Origin: Liriodendron chinense | Taxonomy: Eukaryota; Streptophyta; Magnoliopsida; Magnoliales; Magnoliaceae | Direction of reading: 5' to 3' | NCBI GenBank assembly: GCA_003013855.2 | Contig: PVNU02001548.1 | Location: 186,001 to 250,000 of the forward strand | DNA: 64,000 bases | Part shown: one piece after another, positions 23,722-35,507 of the stretch | Position numbering within the stretch: position 1 is the first letter of the stretch | How the letters are laid out: the number at the start of each line of letters is the position of its first letter | Notes under the pieces: generated by a model | What the model saw: the letters and a program-made list of their open reading frames with translations, nothing else | Databases searched by the model: none | What the model was told of the DNA's origin: nothing | Position numbers and translations under genes: made by a program

Positions 23722-25471
23722 ATTGAGCGTATCTTCAAAAACATGAAGAATCCATTTGTTGACTAGTCCCAATCTGAGAAGAAAATAGAATTTTTTTTAT
23801 TATCTTATATATAGCAGGAAGTGGCCAAGGATGTGTGTTTTGAATCAATCATATTGAAGAACTTGAGTGCGTGTCACAAATCAAGTTTGTTGAATAAGTT
23901 GAACGTATATCGAGATCTAAGTTCAAAGAGAAACTCAAGGATGAGTTTTTTCAAGTGGATGGGTCTGATGTAGAGGAAGAACCCCCTGACGAAGGGCATG
24001 GATCGAGCACATTCCTATCACACATGAACCAAAAAAGATCAAGAAAAGTGGCAAAATTTCAGTAAATTTCGATCGCTCGATGGTTTCTTGATGGCTCTGG
24101 TCGGTCGCCTGAAATTTAACAAGATTGCGGACTTATTTTTTAGATGTTTTTGGACAATTTCAGTCGCCCGATGGATTGTCCGACAGCTCGAGTCAGTCGC
24201 CTGATGAAGCCCGACAGTCTTGCTCGAACTTGTGCTGAACTTGCACAATTTTTTTATTTAGTTTCCTTATTTCTTTAGGATTTCTTTAATACGTATCTAG
24301 AGTTTGTTTAGGCTATTTAAACTCATTTAAGCTTGTTGTTATTGATCTCTCTTTTATTATTAATAAAAAAAAAAACTTCGATTTATTCGATTTTATTCTT
24401 GTGGATTTAAGAAGCATATCATGGATTTGAAATTTGCCCTTATGGATTCGAGGAAGCCCTGTTAAGGAGTCTAGGAAGCTCCATGGATTCAGAGTAGTTA
24501 TCCAGCGAGGAAGATGGTGATCGACCTCACTAGGCCCTCCCTGCGTAAGTAAGGCCAATGCTCATGTGAGAGTCTGTTTTTGTGGGCTCCACACGTCTGA
24601 TCATTATCAAACGGTTGTGATTAATTCATACACCTCAAGGTTATGACCACATAAGGATGATGTGATGATGATGGGATAGCCGGACTAGAATGGTGGTTAT
24701 GAAGTAGGTAAGTATTCGTTTGAATGGGGACTACGTTCTTTAATATTATTTATAATCTTAAGCAATCAAACACAGCCACACCTGATGGATGGGGTGGATA
24801 TCATCGAAATGAAGTCATTCCGTTAGCTCAGCCAGAGTAACACCCTTTGTGTCCCTATCAAAGTTATGCAAGTGTTTCTGGAAAAAAAAAAATCAATGAA
24901 GGGCCAAAGCAAATGCAGGGATCAAATTGTTGATTGGACCTATTCTTGTGCATATGATCTTGACCATCCATGTTAAAGGCCATTGATCAAATGGTTTATA
25001 TGTGTATTTGAAGTGGCTACGGAACAAGGTTTGTATTTAGTATTAAGCCCATTTACACCAGAAATGTATCAAAGTGGCACACGTGTGTGTGATACAATCC
25101 ATCCATTTAGGTGGACCCAATGCTGTAGATGCCCTTGTTTGGCGTGTACTTGACCCAAAACCAAGGTCCAAAGACCCATGGGTACCCAAACCTGATGCCA
25201 ACTGAGTGGGGTCCTCAAAAACAAGACCTAGAGCCAAAAAGATCCTGACCTGCAGGCAAGACCCGAACCTGATCAAACCGTGCTTGCATCGAACAGCCCT
25301 AGCAGTAGGGATGCTACTTGAGTCATAACTCGAACCTGATTGGCCCAAACCGAACTTTAGGTCAGGTCGGCTGGGTTCCGGCTGTAAATCCTTAACCCAA
25401 CCCCAAGTTGGGTTGGTCTGGGGTTGATGCTAACACGAATTGGACCCGGCATTGTATGAATTTGAATCAAA

Positions 25472-25549
25472 TTGGTCAATTTCACCAAGCATGTTGTAAA
25501 TTTGACCGAATGTTCGGTCAAATAACTGTATTCGGTGAAATTCACCAAA
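25472..25549. repeat. Large imperfect palindrome
   Basis: Core TTTGACCGAA-TG-TTCGGTCAAA (25501-25522) is a perfect 10 bp inverted repeat with 2 bp spacer. Symmetry continues outward: TTGGTCAATTTCACC on the left against GGTGAAATTCACCAAA on the right, with mismatches and a small gap. Confidence 0.7.
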
Positions 25550-25598
25550 CACATTATAATTTGACCAAATAATGAGTTAAATAGGCAAAAAACAATTG

Positions 25599-25627
25599 AA
25601 AAACGACTGCCAAAGTCCGTCGTTTTT
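25599..25627. repeat. Inverted repeat, 9 bp arms
   Basis: AAAAACGAC and GTCGTTTTT separated by 11 bases; capable of forming a hairpin. Confidence 0.7.
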
Positions 25628-26801
25628 GGAGAATTCGTTCAATTTCACTATATGGTGAAATTTACCATTTTTTCACAAATTACATACTTCATCGAAAGCT
25701 TTCACCATTCACCATTCAAATCACTATTCACTATTCAAAAAGAAAAATGAAGAAGAATATGGATTTTTTTATGAAGAAATGTGTAGAGGTAGGTTTTTTG
25801 GGTTTTTTGAGTTTATTCGAAGAGAAAAACTAAGAGAAGATGTGTTTTTAGGTTTAGCTGAAGAGAAAAACGTAAAAAAAGATGAGTTTTTTTAGGTTTT
25901 TTGGTGTAGCTGAAGAGAAGAACGAAGATAAGATGGGTTTTTAGGTTGGAAAGGAATAGAACTAAAAAAACAAGGGTATTTTCATTCGAAAAAAGCCTAT
26001 AAATTTAGAAATGAAAACTAAAGTTTCAGGGGATTTATTTTGGCTGTTGGGTCAAAAGTGTTATATATCTATTTTAAATAGAGAAATGCTTCCGAGCACT
26101 ATAAGTTGTAGTGCTCCTAGTTGCATTTAATTGAAATGGGACACCTTGACTGTCCAATCCATTAATCTAAACTGCTCATTTGGTCAAAAGCACATTTCAT
26201 GGGCAACCTTGCAAGCATCACACCAATCTGACAAATCTTAAGCATCCGATCAACATTTTTAGTATGGACAGTTAGATTCATTAACAGAAAAATAGGTCCA
26301 ATCGAGAATTTGATCAATGTAGACATCCCATACATAAATTGGAAAATGAATAACTATAAAAATAATAATAAAAAATAATAATAAAAAAGAGCTAAATCAA
26401 GGATGCATTGGTTCATCCCAAACTGTGCCATTTTTGCAAGGTAGCCTGATTTAATGGGCAGTTCAGATCAATTGGTTGAATAACTAAGGTAGGTCACATC
26501 AAAGGGAGCAACCTGAGCAGACGACAACCATAAAGTGTAGAGCCCACCACAATTTGTTTATTTCATCTAACCCTTTAATGTGGTGCATGTCAGAGTCTCC
26601 AAAATATAATAAATTTTCAAAAGTCTAGATTTGATATCCTAAACATCAGGATCCTTATTTAGATATTTTCAAATTTCATAAAAACCAAAATTAGAATTGT
26701 ACCTAGAAGTTGTAGATCACCGCCATGAGAACCGTGCACATTGCAAATGTCATACCTTCAACTGAAAAAGTTCTCTCTAGATCTATCTTAAGAAAGGAGT
26801 G

Positions 26802-26974
26802 GAGATGAGCCAACATTTTTTTTGTTCGTCATGCAATGCACCCACAAGATTAGTCACATGATGCACCCACCCACCAATGGGGTTAGTGTGTCTCCTTCGC
26901 ATTCGAACCTAAGACCTTCTGTTGAAATACCTACGCGTCTTCCAGCTGGGCTGGCAGGTGAGATGAGCCAACAT
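26802..26974 (-). mobile_element. SINE flanked by a 15 bp target-site duplication
   Basis: GAGATGAGCCAACAT occurs at 26802-26816 and again at 26960-26974. Between them, on the minus strand, is a ~143 bp body (26817-26959) beginning CCTGCCAGCCCAGCTGGAAG. It has an A-box-like CCCAGCTGGAAG, a B-box-like GGTTCGAAT about 45 bases later (near 26890), and ends in a short A run before the duplication. This is the classic layout of a tRNA-derived SINE with pol III promoter and target-primed insertion. No protein is encoded. Confidence 0.85.
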
Positions 26975-27363
26975 GCTATTACCTAGAATAGGGATAAGGC
27001 AGACTAACTATCTAAAGGTTCTCCCTTCTTCTCTCTTTCTTTTTCTCAATTTTCTTTCTTTATGTGGCGACTGAAGGGGGGATGGACCTTCGAAGTCCTC
27101 TCTTAGTCCCTTTGGCATATGATTTATTTGTAGAGGGTGATAAATTTGGGGATAAATGTCAATATGGTGCTTCACCACCCTACATACCTCGGTGTACCCA
27201 ACTACATCTAAAGTTTATAATCATATTTAAATATGCATCTATATTGACCGAGTGAAGATAGCCTCATTTCAACACTGAGGTCATGGTATCGATTCCCAAA
27301 GTGGGGGTGGCTAACATTGCAATGTGACTAAGAGGGGTGGTGTACTAACAATGGGGTGTGTAC

Positions 27364-27367
<4 letters not shown>

Positions 27368-27397
<30 letters not shown>
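27368..27397. repeat. Poly-C tract (30 bp)
   Basis: Thirty consecutive C, then nine A. Length is likely to be polymorphic or an assembly uncertainty. Confidence 0.9.
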
Positions 27398-27399
<2 letters not shown>

Positions 27400-27841
27400 A
27401 AAAAAGTATCGATATTCACCCAATCCCTCAAACTATCATCGTCATCCACATTTTGATCTAATAATAATATAAACCAAGAGGTGGACCGGAAGATCTCAAC
27501 CTTTGAATTATCATCAAGAACGATTAAAACCTTTTAATGATTAAAACAAATGATCAACAATTAAAATCATTTAAAACATTTTCATGCCATTATTAGCCAA
27601 AAATCACTTAATGGATAGTCTAATCTATTATATCTCAGTCATAAGAATGCTCCTAGGTAATTAGTGGATCCCTTATTAGATCATATAGAGCTCAATCATA
27701 TCCTAATGTATGAACCTAGCCATAATCTAATGTATGAACCTAGCAACATCTATATATGAATCGTTATAATTGAGTTTGTGAAACAAGCCAAAGAACATCG
27801 CATCAAGAACTTGAACTCCTCATTTATCTTTTGGTCTAAGA

Positions 27842-27844
<3 letters not shown>

Positions 27845-27893
<49 letters not shown>
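27845..27893. repeat. (AAT)n microsatellite
   Basis: About sixteen consecutive AAT/ATA trinucleotides. Confidence 0.95.
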
Positions 27894-29013
27894 GTACATA
27901 CATAAGTCGATATAGATCAAGAATAATGAGTAAATATTCTGATATAGAGACTTAAAATGATCCTCCAAAATAAGTATCCAATGAGTTTAATATCAATATG
28001 TCATATCCATGAATACTAACACTCATATACAAGATAAGGGAAAGATATAACCGACTCATCATTAAATTTAATGGTGGAGACTTTCCATTTCAATTCTTCG
28101 TTTGTGCACTCACACAAGATGAGTACATAAGGATAATCAAGATCAAATCTAAAACTTGCAAGGTGGTTATCAAATAAGGCGCAATAATTCTCACTTGACT
28201 AGTGGCCATTATAATCAAATCTAAGTTCCCCAAGACAATAGAGAAAACTCTGTACTTTAATCAAATACATCTCTAATTTAATATACCCGCATATTAATTA
28301 TGACATTTATCAAATGCCCATACATCAACCATAGGTATCATGATCTACGGACAAGATCATCAATTCAACCATTAAAATCAACATATTGGTTTTTCAAGCT
28401 ACACCACTCACAAGTTGTGTATGCAAAAAGAAAAGATATTTAAAAACTCAGTCCAATCCAAAAGCCAAGCAAGCCACTATGCATGAAAATAAAGGTTTTT
28501 GGAATGATTTTAGGGAATTCCCTGTGGTGTGGTGTGTTAGAGTCCATCGATATATATACATTGATACGCCATCCTCTAACCTTTCGAGCTTTTAGAGAAA
28601 GTGGTCATTTGACAGTGCACCTTTGGACTGGGGCTGATTATTGAGATGCAGGGTGAAAATGATTAGTGCATTTGATGGATGGAGGGGATGCTTGAGTACT
28701 GCACCCCATTCAGGTGCTACAGAGGATTCCGGTACTTAAAACTCAGACCAAGCCCGGCAATTACAACATCTCTTGTCAAAGAGGAGGAGGAGAGAGAGAG
28801 TAATGTTAACAATTATAAAAATAAAAACACCATACAACTGCTATTTTAAGAGGATTGTTACCATGAAAAAAAAAAAAAAAGGAAACTAACAACGGAAGCA
28901 TATCTTCGTGTGCCTGGTGATCGTGTATATTGTAGTTTTGGACCAACTTGAGCTAAACACCAAGATCATGATGTTGATCTTTGTGGCCCATTTTGTTATT
29001 AACACCATGACCT

Positions 29014-29340
29014 CTAATCTTGGTCACCTGTTCTGTTATCAACAGCAGTGGCTCCAAAACGGAGTATCACATCGTGAGACACAAGTGTCCCAGCTGGTGC
29101 ATGGACCGCGAAAGTCCTCCCATTGAGCGGGCACGGACGGCCTCCGGCCCTCGGCACGTATGTGCACCCGGAAGGCCCCGAAGATGTCCCGGGGCCTTTC
29201 GGTAGGGACTCTAAGACCAGAAATCCTTTCATGGGTCCCCATTCTACGTCCAGAGACCTTGCAGCAACAAGCTAGAACAAGATCAAGAGGAGGAAAATGA
29301 TTGATGTTAGTGGTAAAAGATTTGTTTTGTGAGAAGCCAT
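29014..29340 (-). pseudogene. Small secreted-peptide-like gene with an internal stop
   Basis: Minus-strand frame of 109 codons from ATG at 29340 to a stop at 29014-29016. The first 22 residues (MASHKTNLLPLTSIIFLLLI then LF) are a textbook signal peptide. Codon 23 (29274-29272) is TAG. The same frame then continues LVAARSLDVEWGPMKG ... LESLPKGPGTSSGPSGCTYV ... GGRPCPLNG without further stops. The P/G/S-rich C-terminal part with two Cys looks like a plant secreted peptide precursor, but I do not recognise the family with certainty. A TATA box and CT-rich leader lie upstream. Composition is far more GC-rich than neighbouring DNA. Either a recent pseudogene or a gene with a sequencing error at codon 23. 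Confidence 0.5.
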
Positions 29341-29430
29341 GAATAGGAAGAAAGAAGAAAATTTTCTTGATGTGGGATGCGTTGTAAGAAAGATGGGTGT
29401 TTTAGAGATGAGAGGATGGCAGTAACGGTC

Positions 29431-29438
29431 ATATATAT
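29431..29438 (-). promoter_or_regulatory. TATA box upstream of the secreted-peptide-like gene
   Basis: ATATATAT about 90 bases upstream of the ATG at 29340, followed by a CT-rich stretch (CATCCTCTCATCTC, TTCTTCTTTCTTCC) like a plant 5' UTR. Confidence 0.5.
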
Positions 29439-29729
29439 GAGTTTGCATTTTGTACATTTTGTGTGGAAAGCTTGTGTTAGGGGATGTTTGGAATTGAGAC
29501 GAAGTTGGGTATGGCAAGACCCCTAGTAGAATCTACCGTTTGACTGCAAACGCGGGGCACTATGTTTGATTTTTCTCTCTATTTATGTTTGGAATTAGAA
29601 AGAGTCTTTCATGGCTACCACGTGGGGTATGGGGTGGTGGGTCTAAAGTTTTCATCACTCCATCTAGAGGGTTTACTGGCTGATGGCCCACTAATAGATA
29701 ATCATAAACGTTGAATTGGCAGCCTTTAA

Positions 29730-30869
29730 GGGCCCGTTTGGATACCACCAAATAAGTTACTTTTCTTGCTGACAACAGTGGTTAAGTAACTTATTTGAGA
29801 TAAGTTAGTTTGGTTAATAGATAGTTATCTTTACTTATTTGCTGAAAATTAGTTTAGCATTTCAGCATTTTTTTTTTTTTTTTTTTTTTTGCTCTTTTAC
29901 TTTTTCTCCACCGGCTGAAAAGAGCCATCTTGCAAAACCAATCCCCGTCTCCATCTCTCTCTGGTTGTGTGCTCACATAGGATGCTACACACAATCTTAT
30001 CGGGTGATTGTATACTCATCAGATGAGCCACACAATGCAGTTTTTGGATCTCAGATCCAGGTCTATTTAAGATCGAGTTGTGGAGTTGCTTGACGGGGAA
30101 GATGCATGACCGATAATGGCAGGTTTTGATCATGTGTGGTTTTCTTCGAACGAATGATTGCAGTAGGTTCTGGTGGGTTCGAACGGTTGGTGATGCCGCG
30201 ATTGTACACAAACACGGAAGAACGATAAGCTAGGTCTCTTCTCTGATTGGTTGTTCGATGAAAGGAACCGGTTGGGGTGTCTTGAGTCGTTGGATGATGA
30301 GAGATTTGAAAGGAAAGGACGACTGAGATTCGAAGGAGAGGTGTCGTGCGGATGCCGTCTGCGGCTTTTGTTTTGTCGAACGCAGAAGAACCCTTGCACA
30401 GATCGAATTGTGGCTGAGAGAGCACTGCTAGGTGAGGCCCATCGCTGATGATCAGATGAAATCTAAGCTGCTCATTGGCTTCTCCAGATTGGAGTTGGTT
30501 AGGAGACGAAAACGTGGCATGATCACAGGTTTTAATGGACTGCAGAAAGGGATTCCAGACAAGGGACTCCTACGGTTGAGGTTTCATAAGAAAAACAGAA
30601 TGGATGGACGGTGTGGATCTGAAAGTGGGTCCCACCATGAATGGGGGTCGCCATGGTCAGGGTCGACAGATGGGTTTGGCTGACGAGAAACAAAATGAGG
30701 AAGAAGATGACTTGGGGGTCCAGGTTTGGTCGGGTTTACGCAGTCAGCCAACTCAGCAATTTGGCTGCGGTTTACCAAACATTCTTTTTTACTTCATTGG
30801 TAGAAACCAACATAAGTTACTTCTCTGATAAGTTGCTTATCTTAAGTAACTTACAATCCAAACGGGCCC
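29730..30869. mobile_element. Terminal-inverted-repeat DNA transposon, non-autonomous (1.14 kb)
   Basis: Left end GGGCCCGTTTGGATACCACC and right end ...TTACAATCCAAACGGGCCC are inverted repeats. Symmetry extends inward for about 60-80 bp with mismatches (AAGTTACTT, AAGTAACTTAT and ATAAGTTAC words on both arms). GGGCCCGTTTGG ends are common in plant hAT/PIF-like MITEs. I found no exact target duplication (TTTAA before, GAAAT after). The interior has a 23-base T run at 29868-29890 and about 850 bp of GC-richer sequence with short overlapping frames and no transposase motifs; it could be captured host DNA. Confidence 0.7.
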
Positions 30870-31528
30870 GAAATGGACGGTGATCAACATGAATTTGGGT
30901 AGATGGTCAAAATTTGAGGGTTGAAACTAATGGCCGGATTTATCTTTTTTATTTGTGGTTTTCAATGTCGGCCGGGTCATTAATGGATAGGACCAGCTCA
31001 GTGGTACAGATCTGATTGATGTGTTTGTGGGCCACGGGCCGTCCAAGGATACGACACTCCTGATGGACGGCACATGCCACACCTAAGGACTCGAACAGAC
31101 TTTGCCTTTTTAAAACACTAAGGCAGTTTATTCCGGGAGTGCATTAGGTACTGTCTGACGGTATGCCTTTTTTTTATCTATATATCCATTTTGAACTGTT
31201 ATTTTGAAGGCATGTCCCCAAAAGGAGGCGGAACCAAAGATCAAGGGGGCGACACAGCGGTGATTGAATGCCCACCATTAACAACTTCTTGGGAGCCGCA
31301 GAAGTTTTGATCAAGCTGATATTTGTGTTTCCCATCATGGAGGTCCATGCGACCTTATGATCAGGTTGCATGGAAAATAAACATCAAGGTGGACCCTTAG
31401 GAATTTTCATTTGTTGGCTTTATTATTCTTCCAGTGGTGTGGTCCACTTGAGCCTGGGACCTACCTGCTTTTTGGGCTCATTATCTTAAAACGATGTAGA
31501 AAAATGACTGAACTTAATGGATAAAGCC
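30870..31528. mobile_element. MITE-related fragment region
   Basis: About 31300-31500 contains AGAAGTTTTGATCAAGCTGATATTTGTG, GGAAAATAAACATCAAGGTG and GTGGTGTGGTCCACTTGAG as spaced words, the interior of the MITE family seen at 19014 and 32288. Ends are not resolved. 30870-31180 shows nothing recognisable. Confidence 0.45.
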
Positions 31529-32176
31529 TGTTGGAGTAGCCTTCAAACTGTGCACGGTTTGGGTGTTCAGACCGATTAAGCGATCAGTCTGACGGTTTGG
31601 CCCAGATGCACAGCGAGGCCACTGGACAAATTTCATGTACCCTAGACTGGTCAGGCGACCGGTCTGCAAGGGGATTCGATCAGTCGAGCGACCAATCAGT
31701 GGTGTGGCTGGACGCTACGAATCTGGAAGTTTCCTATTGCAAGTCGGTCTCTTGCGCAGTTTTGCGCAAGAGGTTTCTAATTTCGGTTTATGCCTATTTA
31801 AGGGGTGTAATGGGGGATTAGAAGTTTTGTCATTGGGGCCATGTTTCCTAGATAGATTGAGAGGGTTCCAAGGGTAATGGAAAGAGCTTGGGGAAAGCTT
31901 GGGATTCTCTGGGATGAAGAAAATGACTGTGCTTATCCGGATTTCTCTTGTGGGCTTTTTATTTCTTCATTTTCTGTAATCTTTTGTTAATTATAGTGGA
32001 TCGCTTTGTGTTGTGGTTTTTTACCCGTTGAGGGGTTTTTCTAAGTAAAATTGGATTTTCTCTTGTGGTTTAATGCTTGTGTGGTGTAATTGCATCGTGC
32101 TTCTCGTTTGATCTTAGATATTACATGGTGTGTTGTTCGGCTTCCACTTCCATTGCCAGCGCCCCTATTCCCAACA
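31529..32176 (+). mobile_element. Solo LTR (copia-like) with 5 bp target duplication
   Basis: Begins TGTTGGAGTAGCC and ends ATTCCCAACA, with terminal inverted repeat TGTTGG/CCAACA. AAGCC flanks it exactly at 31524-31528 and 32177-32181. No internal region, PBS or PPT: an LTR-LTR recombination product. Contains a run of T-rich sequence (about 31960-32060) typical of the 3' part of an LTR. Orientation is inferred from that and is uncertain. Confidence 0.85.
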
Positions 32177-32287
32177 AAGCCCATACATCATCATGTGCCC
32201 GCACAAAGCCCCTACCTGGACATATTCCCGTCTTGGTAGGGGCAAGACACAATCCACTACCATCTTCCTAACGGAGCGAATATGCTA

Positions 32288-32806
32288 GCTATTATCCGGG
32301 TAACAGTTTAGTGGGTGTTATCCTAACCATATGGGGCCCACCTTGATGTATGTTTTGTATATCCACACTGTCCATTTGCTTTTTTATATCATTTTAGGAC
32401 ATTATTTAAAACCTCAAGAAGATTCAAATCTCAAGTAAACCATACCACTAGAAACAGTGATGAATGACCATTAAAAAACATTTGTTGGGCCACAAAAGTT
32501 TTGGATTTAATCTTATATTTGTATTTTCCCTCCATCCATATCTTTTTGACATTATCAACGGGTTGGATGGAAAATAAACATTACTAAAACCTTACTATGA
32601 GCCCTTTGGAATTTTTAATGGTGAGGCACTCAATCACACTGTTTACTGTGTTATGGTCCACCTGAGATTTGGATCTGCTTAATTAACCTGGTCCTAAAAT
32701 GATGATCTGTATGAACGGATCGACGGTGTGGATATACAATAGATTATCAAGGTGGGCCCCACGGTAGGGGTAACACCCACTAATAAGCTGTTACCTGGGT
32801 AACAGC
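32288..32806. mobile_element. Complete fold-back MITE
   Basis: Left end GCTATTATCCGGGTAACAG, TTTAGTGGGTGTTATCC and right end GGGGTAACACCCACTAATAA, GCTGTTACCTGGGTAACAGC are inverted repeats of about 37 bp (mismatches, one small gap). Interior matches the halves at 18650-18980 and 19564-19745. Target duplication not clear. Confidence 0.75.
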
Positions 32807-33853
32807 CAAGTCGTACCCCTTCCTAACTCCCTTACTAAGTTGTTTCAAACGCACACAGTAGAAAGTAATTATTGGTTGTTTAAGAGTGCTAGGTCACTCC
32901 CACTAGTGCACTTGCCTAATACTTGTGATAGATGGGACCCTACCAGTTAGACCCGATATGACCAGCTATCATCATAGTCTGATCCACAATTTTACACCGT
33001 AAATACACCGTAAATTCACAACAAATAAAATTGTAATGACCCAAATTCTTCGCACACTTATAGCCTACAGAATTATCATATCCGTATAATATTGTGTACA
33101 TAAAATTTGAAGAGCGTGTATTTCCTGATGAATGGATTATATCATATCCGAGGCATGTGAAATATCAAAGTGCAATGAGTGAGTGCACCTCACGTTTCTC
33201 CATTTTGGATTAGGGCCGGGCCAAGCTCTGCCATAGCCCCGACCACACCATTCAACATAAGCCTAAGCTCAGCTCAAACCTATAATGAGCCAAAATGGTC
33301 CAATCCAAGCTTGGCCTAAAATATTTATTTAGGGATGAACCTGAGCCCAAGGGTTGGTTCGATTAGAGTAGATAGAGGGAGACAGATGGGGCCGGGCATG
33401 GGTTGGAGCAGTAACATACGAAGTAAACGAATAACTTTTACCTATCTTGTATCTTACAAGTTTTGCCCTTGCAAATTAACCCTAATGGGCTAGCCCACGC
33501 CAGACTCAGGCTGGCTGACAGGTGAGACCAATCACATAAATGGCTTGAATCATTGAAACTTGACACAGATTCAATGGTTATAATCCCTGTAGTAGATGGA
33601 GACTTTGTCCTAAGCCACTGGAAGAAATCTACTCTTTCAACTTCTTTTCCTCCTCTCTCACACGTCTTTTACGCAACTTCGTCTCTCCAGCTACATCGCA
33701 TTAGCCATCTCTCTCCACCTACAATATTGCATGAGCCATGTCTATTAATGTAAGTAAGATATGTAACTAATACAATTAACAAAAGAAAAATACCTTCAAA
33801 ACTTAAGGAACTTCCACCATCTTGTATTGCGTAGCTCACCATGATAATACTGG
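32807..33853. other. Intergenic sequence, nothing recognised
   Basis: No gene-like frame. 33190-33420 has runs of GGGCC/AAGCC-type low-complexity words common in plant intergenic DNA. Confidence 0.4.
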
Positions 33854-34474
33854 TGAACCGAGATCCAATCTTCGGTCTCACCCACAAATGATAAACAAAA
33901 AGAAATAATAACTAGAAGCAGAATTCAAATAAACCAACAATCCACAAGATAGAATTTACGTGGAAAAACCCTAACAAGGGTAAAAAAACCATGGGTGCAA
34001 AGTTCCACTATGAAAAAAACAACGTTACAAAGAATATACTCACCTTCTCCTATGCTCCTATGCACGGAGACGGCCATTTTTACTAACCTCTTCTCATTTT
34101 CTCACCTTCGACGTATAAAAATCCTAATCCCGAATTACGACCCTTTATATAGGCATAAGACGGAAATAGGACTCAAAATAGGAAACCCTGTGAAACAGTT
34201 CGCGCCTGGTCAGGCGCCCAGTAAGGCTTGGTCGGGCGCTCGGCCGATGTGAAAAACATATATCAAGATCCAAGATAAAATACCTAAATTTCGAGCATCC
34301 GACCAAACATAGTTGGGCGCCTAGTCCACTAACCATCGGGCACCCAACTGCATCTGAAACAATCCAAAGACTTTCTGTCTCCTTGGGTGAATATCGATCG
34401 TCTGGTCACAGACCGTCCGGGCGCCCAACCACCCCTGGCTAGCCAAATTGGTGTGTTGGCTCCACACCTCAACA
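33854..34474 (-). mobile_element. Solo LTR of the minus-strand copia family
   Basis: Closely similar along its length to the LTR at 35917-36236/60433-60714: TGAACCGAGATCCAATCT at the left, TACGTGGAAAAACC, GACGTATAAAAATCC, the GGGCGCC-rich part and the CTCCACACCTCAACA right end. No PPT next to it (TTCTAGCC follows) and no matching 5 bp flanks (ACTGG and TTCTA), so it may come from recombination between different elements. Confidence 0.75.
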
Positions 34475-35507
34475 TTCTAGCCTACCTCTACTTATTTTAT
34501 CTACTTCTAGTAATCTTAAAAAGAATCTTAACCTTCATTTAAGGGCATGCTATTATCTAGTTTGCCTCTCTAATACTCTTTTATCTCTAGAGTATCTTAG
34601 AACTTTATATATGTTCAATAAAAGATCATTAAACTTATTTATTTCTTCGAAAGATTGAAAGCCATTTAAACCCGAATTAAGACTTGATTATATCTCATGT
34701 AAAGAGGGCATGAATTGGGTAATTTTTTCCTTTAATTCTTTTTGCTTAAAAATTTTTTACGATATTTTCCTTTTTTCCATTACTTGGACATCTTAACTTA
34801 ATTCGATGTATATTCATTTGTGTTGTAGGACAAACATACGAATAGGTTACAGCCTATTAAGATATTAGAGGAAATCGAAATATGTAAATCATACTAATAT
34901 TTATTTTTTGAATTTTATTTACATCATAATTTTAACAACTTTTGCTTAAATTTTATAAAATATTTATTTGATGATTTTTTATTGCTTTCTTAAGAATATG
35001 TTCTCTCTTTGCATCTATCTATTTCCTTAAGAAGAAAAAAAAATACTTTAAAATTATATCTTTATATTTGATAATAAAATGTGGTGCTAATTACTGTAAA
35101 ACTCATGCGTAGCTAACAATCAGTAAAATCAATTTCAATACGTCCGAAGGGGGTTTAATTCATTATATATACTGGTATATACCAAAATTTTACGGTGGCC
35201 CTTTAGATGATAGAGTTCTCCGAGAGGAAATTAGTCAGAATGATATGGGTGGGAATAGATGCATACATTTTATTAGTTCTCTAGTGGTGATTGGAGCTAG
35301 ACCCACTTCCTTACCTTTAATCATCCCTTTGTAATAGTAATATAACGTATTGTTGTACGTATGATTATTGTGGGCCTAGTGTGATTCTAAAGTGGCATCC
35401 AACTTGTCCATTGGTTCACCTCATAATGTCTAGCCTAGATCTCAATAAGTCCACTTGTTTCATAACTCAGGCGGGTCCAGTTAGAGGTGAACATTAGAGA
35501 GATATCT
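34475..35507. other. AT-rich intergenic sequence, nothing recognised
   Basis: About 1 kb of AT-rich DNA with no gene-like frame, repeat array or terminal repeats that I can see. Confidence 0.4.

Larger units (their letters stand above)
22194..24548 (+). mobile_element. Small non-autonomous LTR retrotransposon (Ty3-gypsy derived, 2.36 kb)
   Basis: Two direct LTRs: 22194-22716 (TGATGTCAAAGAAG ... CTGTGTCA) and 23966-24548 (TGATGTAGAGGAAG ... CTGCGTAA, terminal CA lost). Two bases after the first LTR comes TGGTATTAAAGCGAGG, a primer binding site close to the initiator-tRNA-Met type used by chromoviruses and copia. The interior is only about 1.25 kb and holds fragments of gag and of the region before RT, so it is a deletion derivative. 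The LTRs differ by many substitutions and indels, so it is old. No clear target duplication: GTGAAG before, GTAAG after. Confidence 0.8.
24549..26801. other. Intergenic sequence without recognised genes
   Basis: No supported coding frame. Contains the palindromic region at 25472-25549, the inverted repeat at 25599-25627, a run of AGGTTTTT/GAAGAGAAAAA imperfect repeats at 25740-25960, and AT-rich DNA near 26340-26400. 26090-26340 has the style of a MITE but I found no inverted ends. Confidence 0.4.
26975..29013. other. Intergenic sequence without recognised genes
   Basis: AT-rich, no supported gene. Includes the poly-C and (AAT)n tracts listed separately. A frame at 27064-27255 and others are short and look random. 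Confidence 0.4.

Noticed and set aside
26880..26960. A tRNA gene suggested by GGTTCGAAT
   Set aside because: No acceptor stem or anticodon arm can be drawn; the boxes belong to the SINE head.
30063..30425. 120-codon minus-strand frame inside the 1.14 kb DNA element
   Set aside because: Overlaps other frames of similar length on both strands, no motif and no promoter; treated as random.
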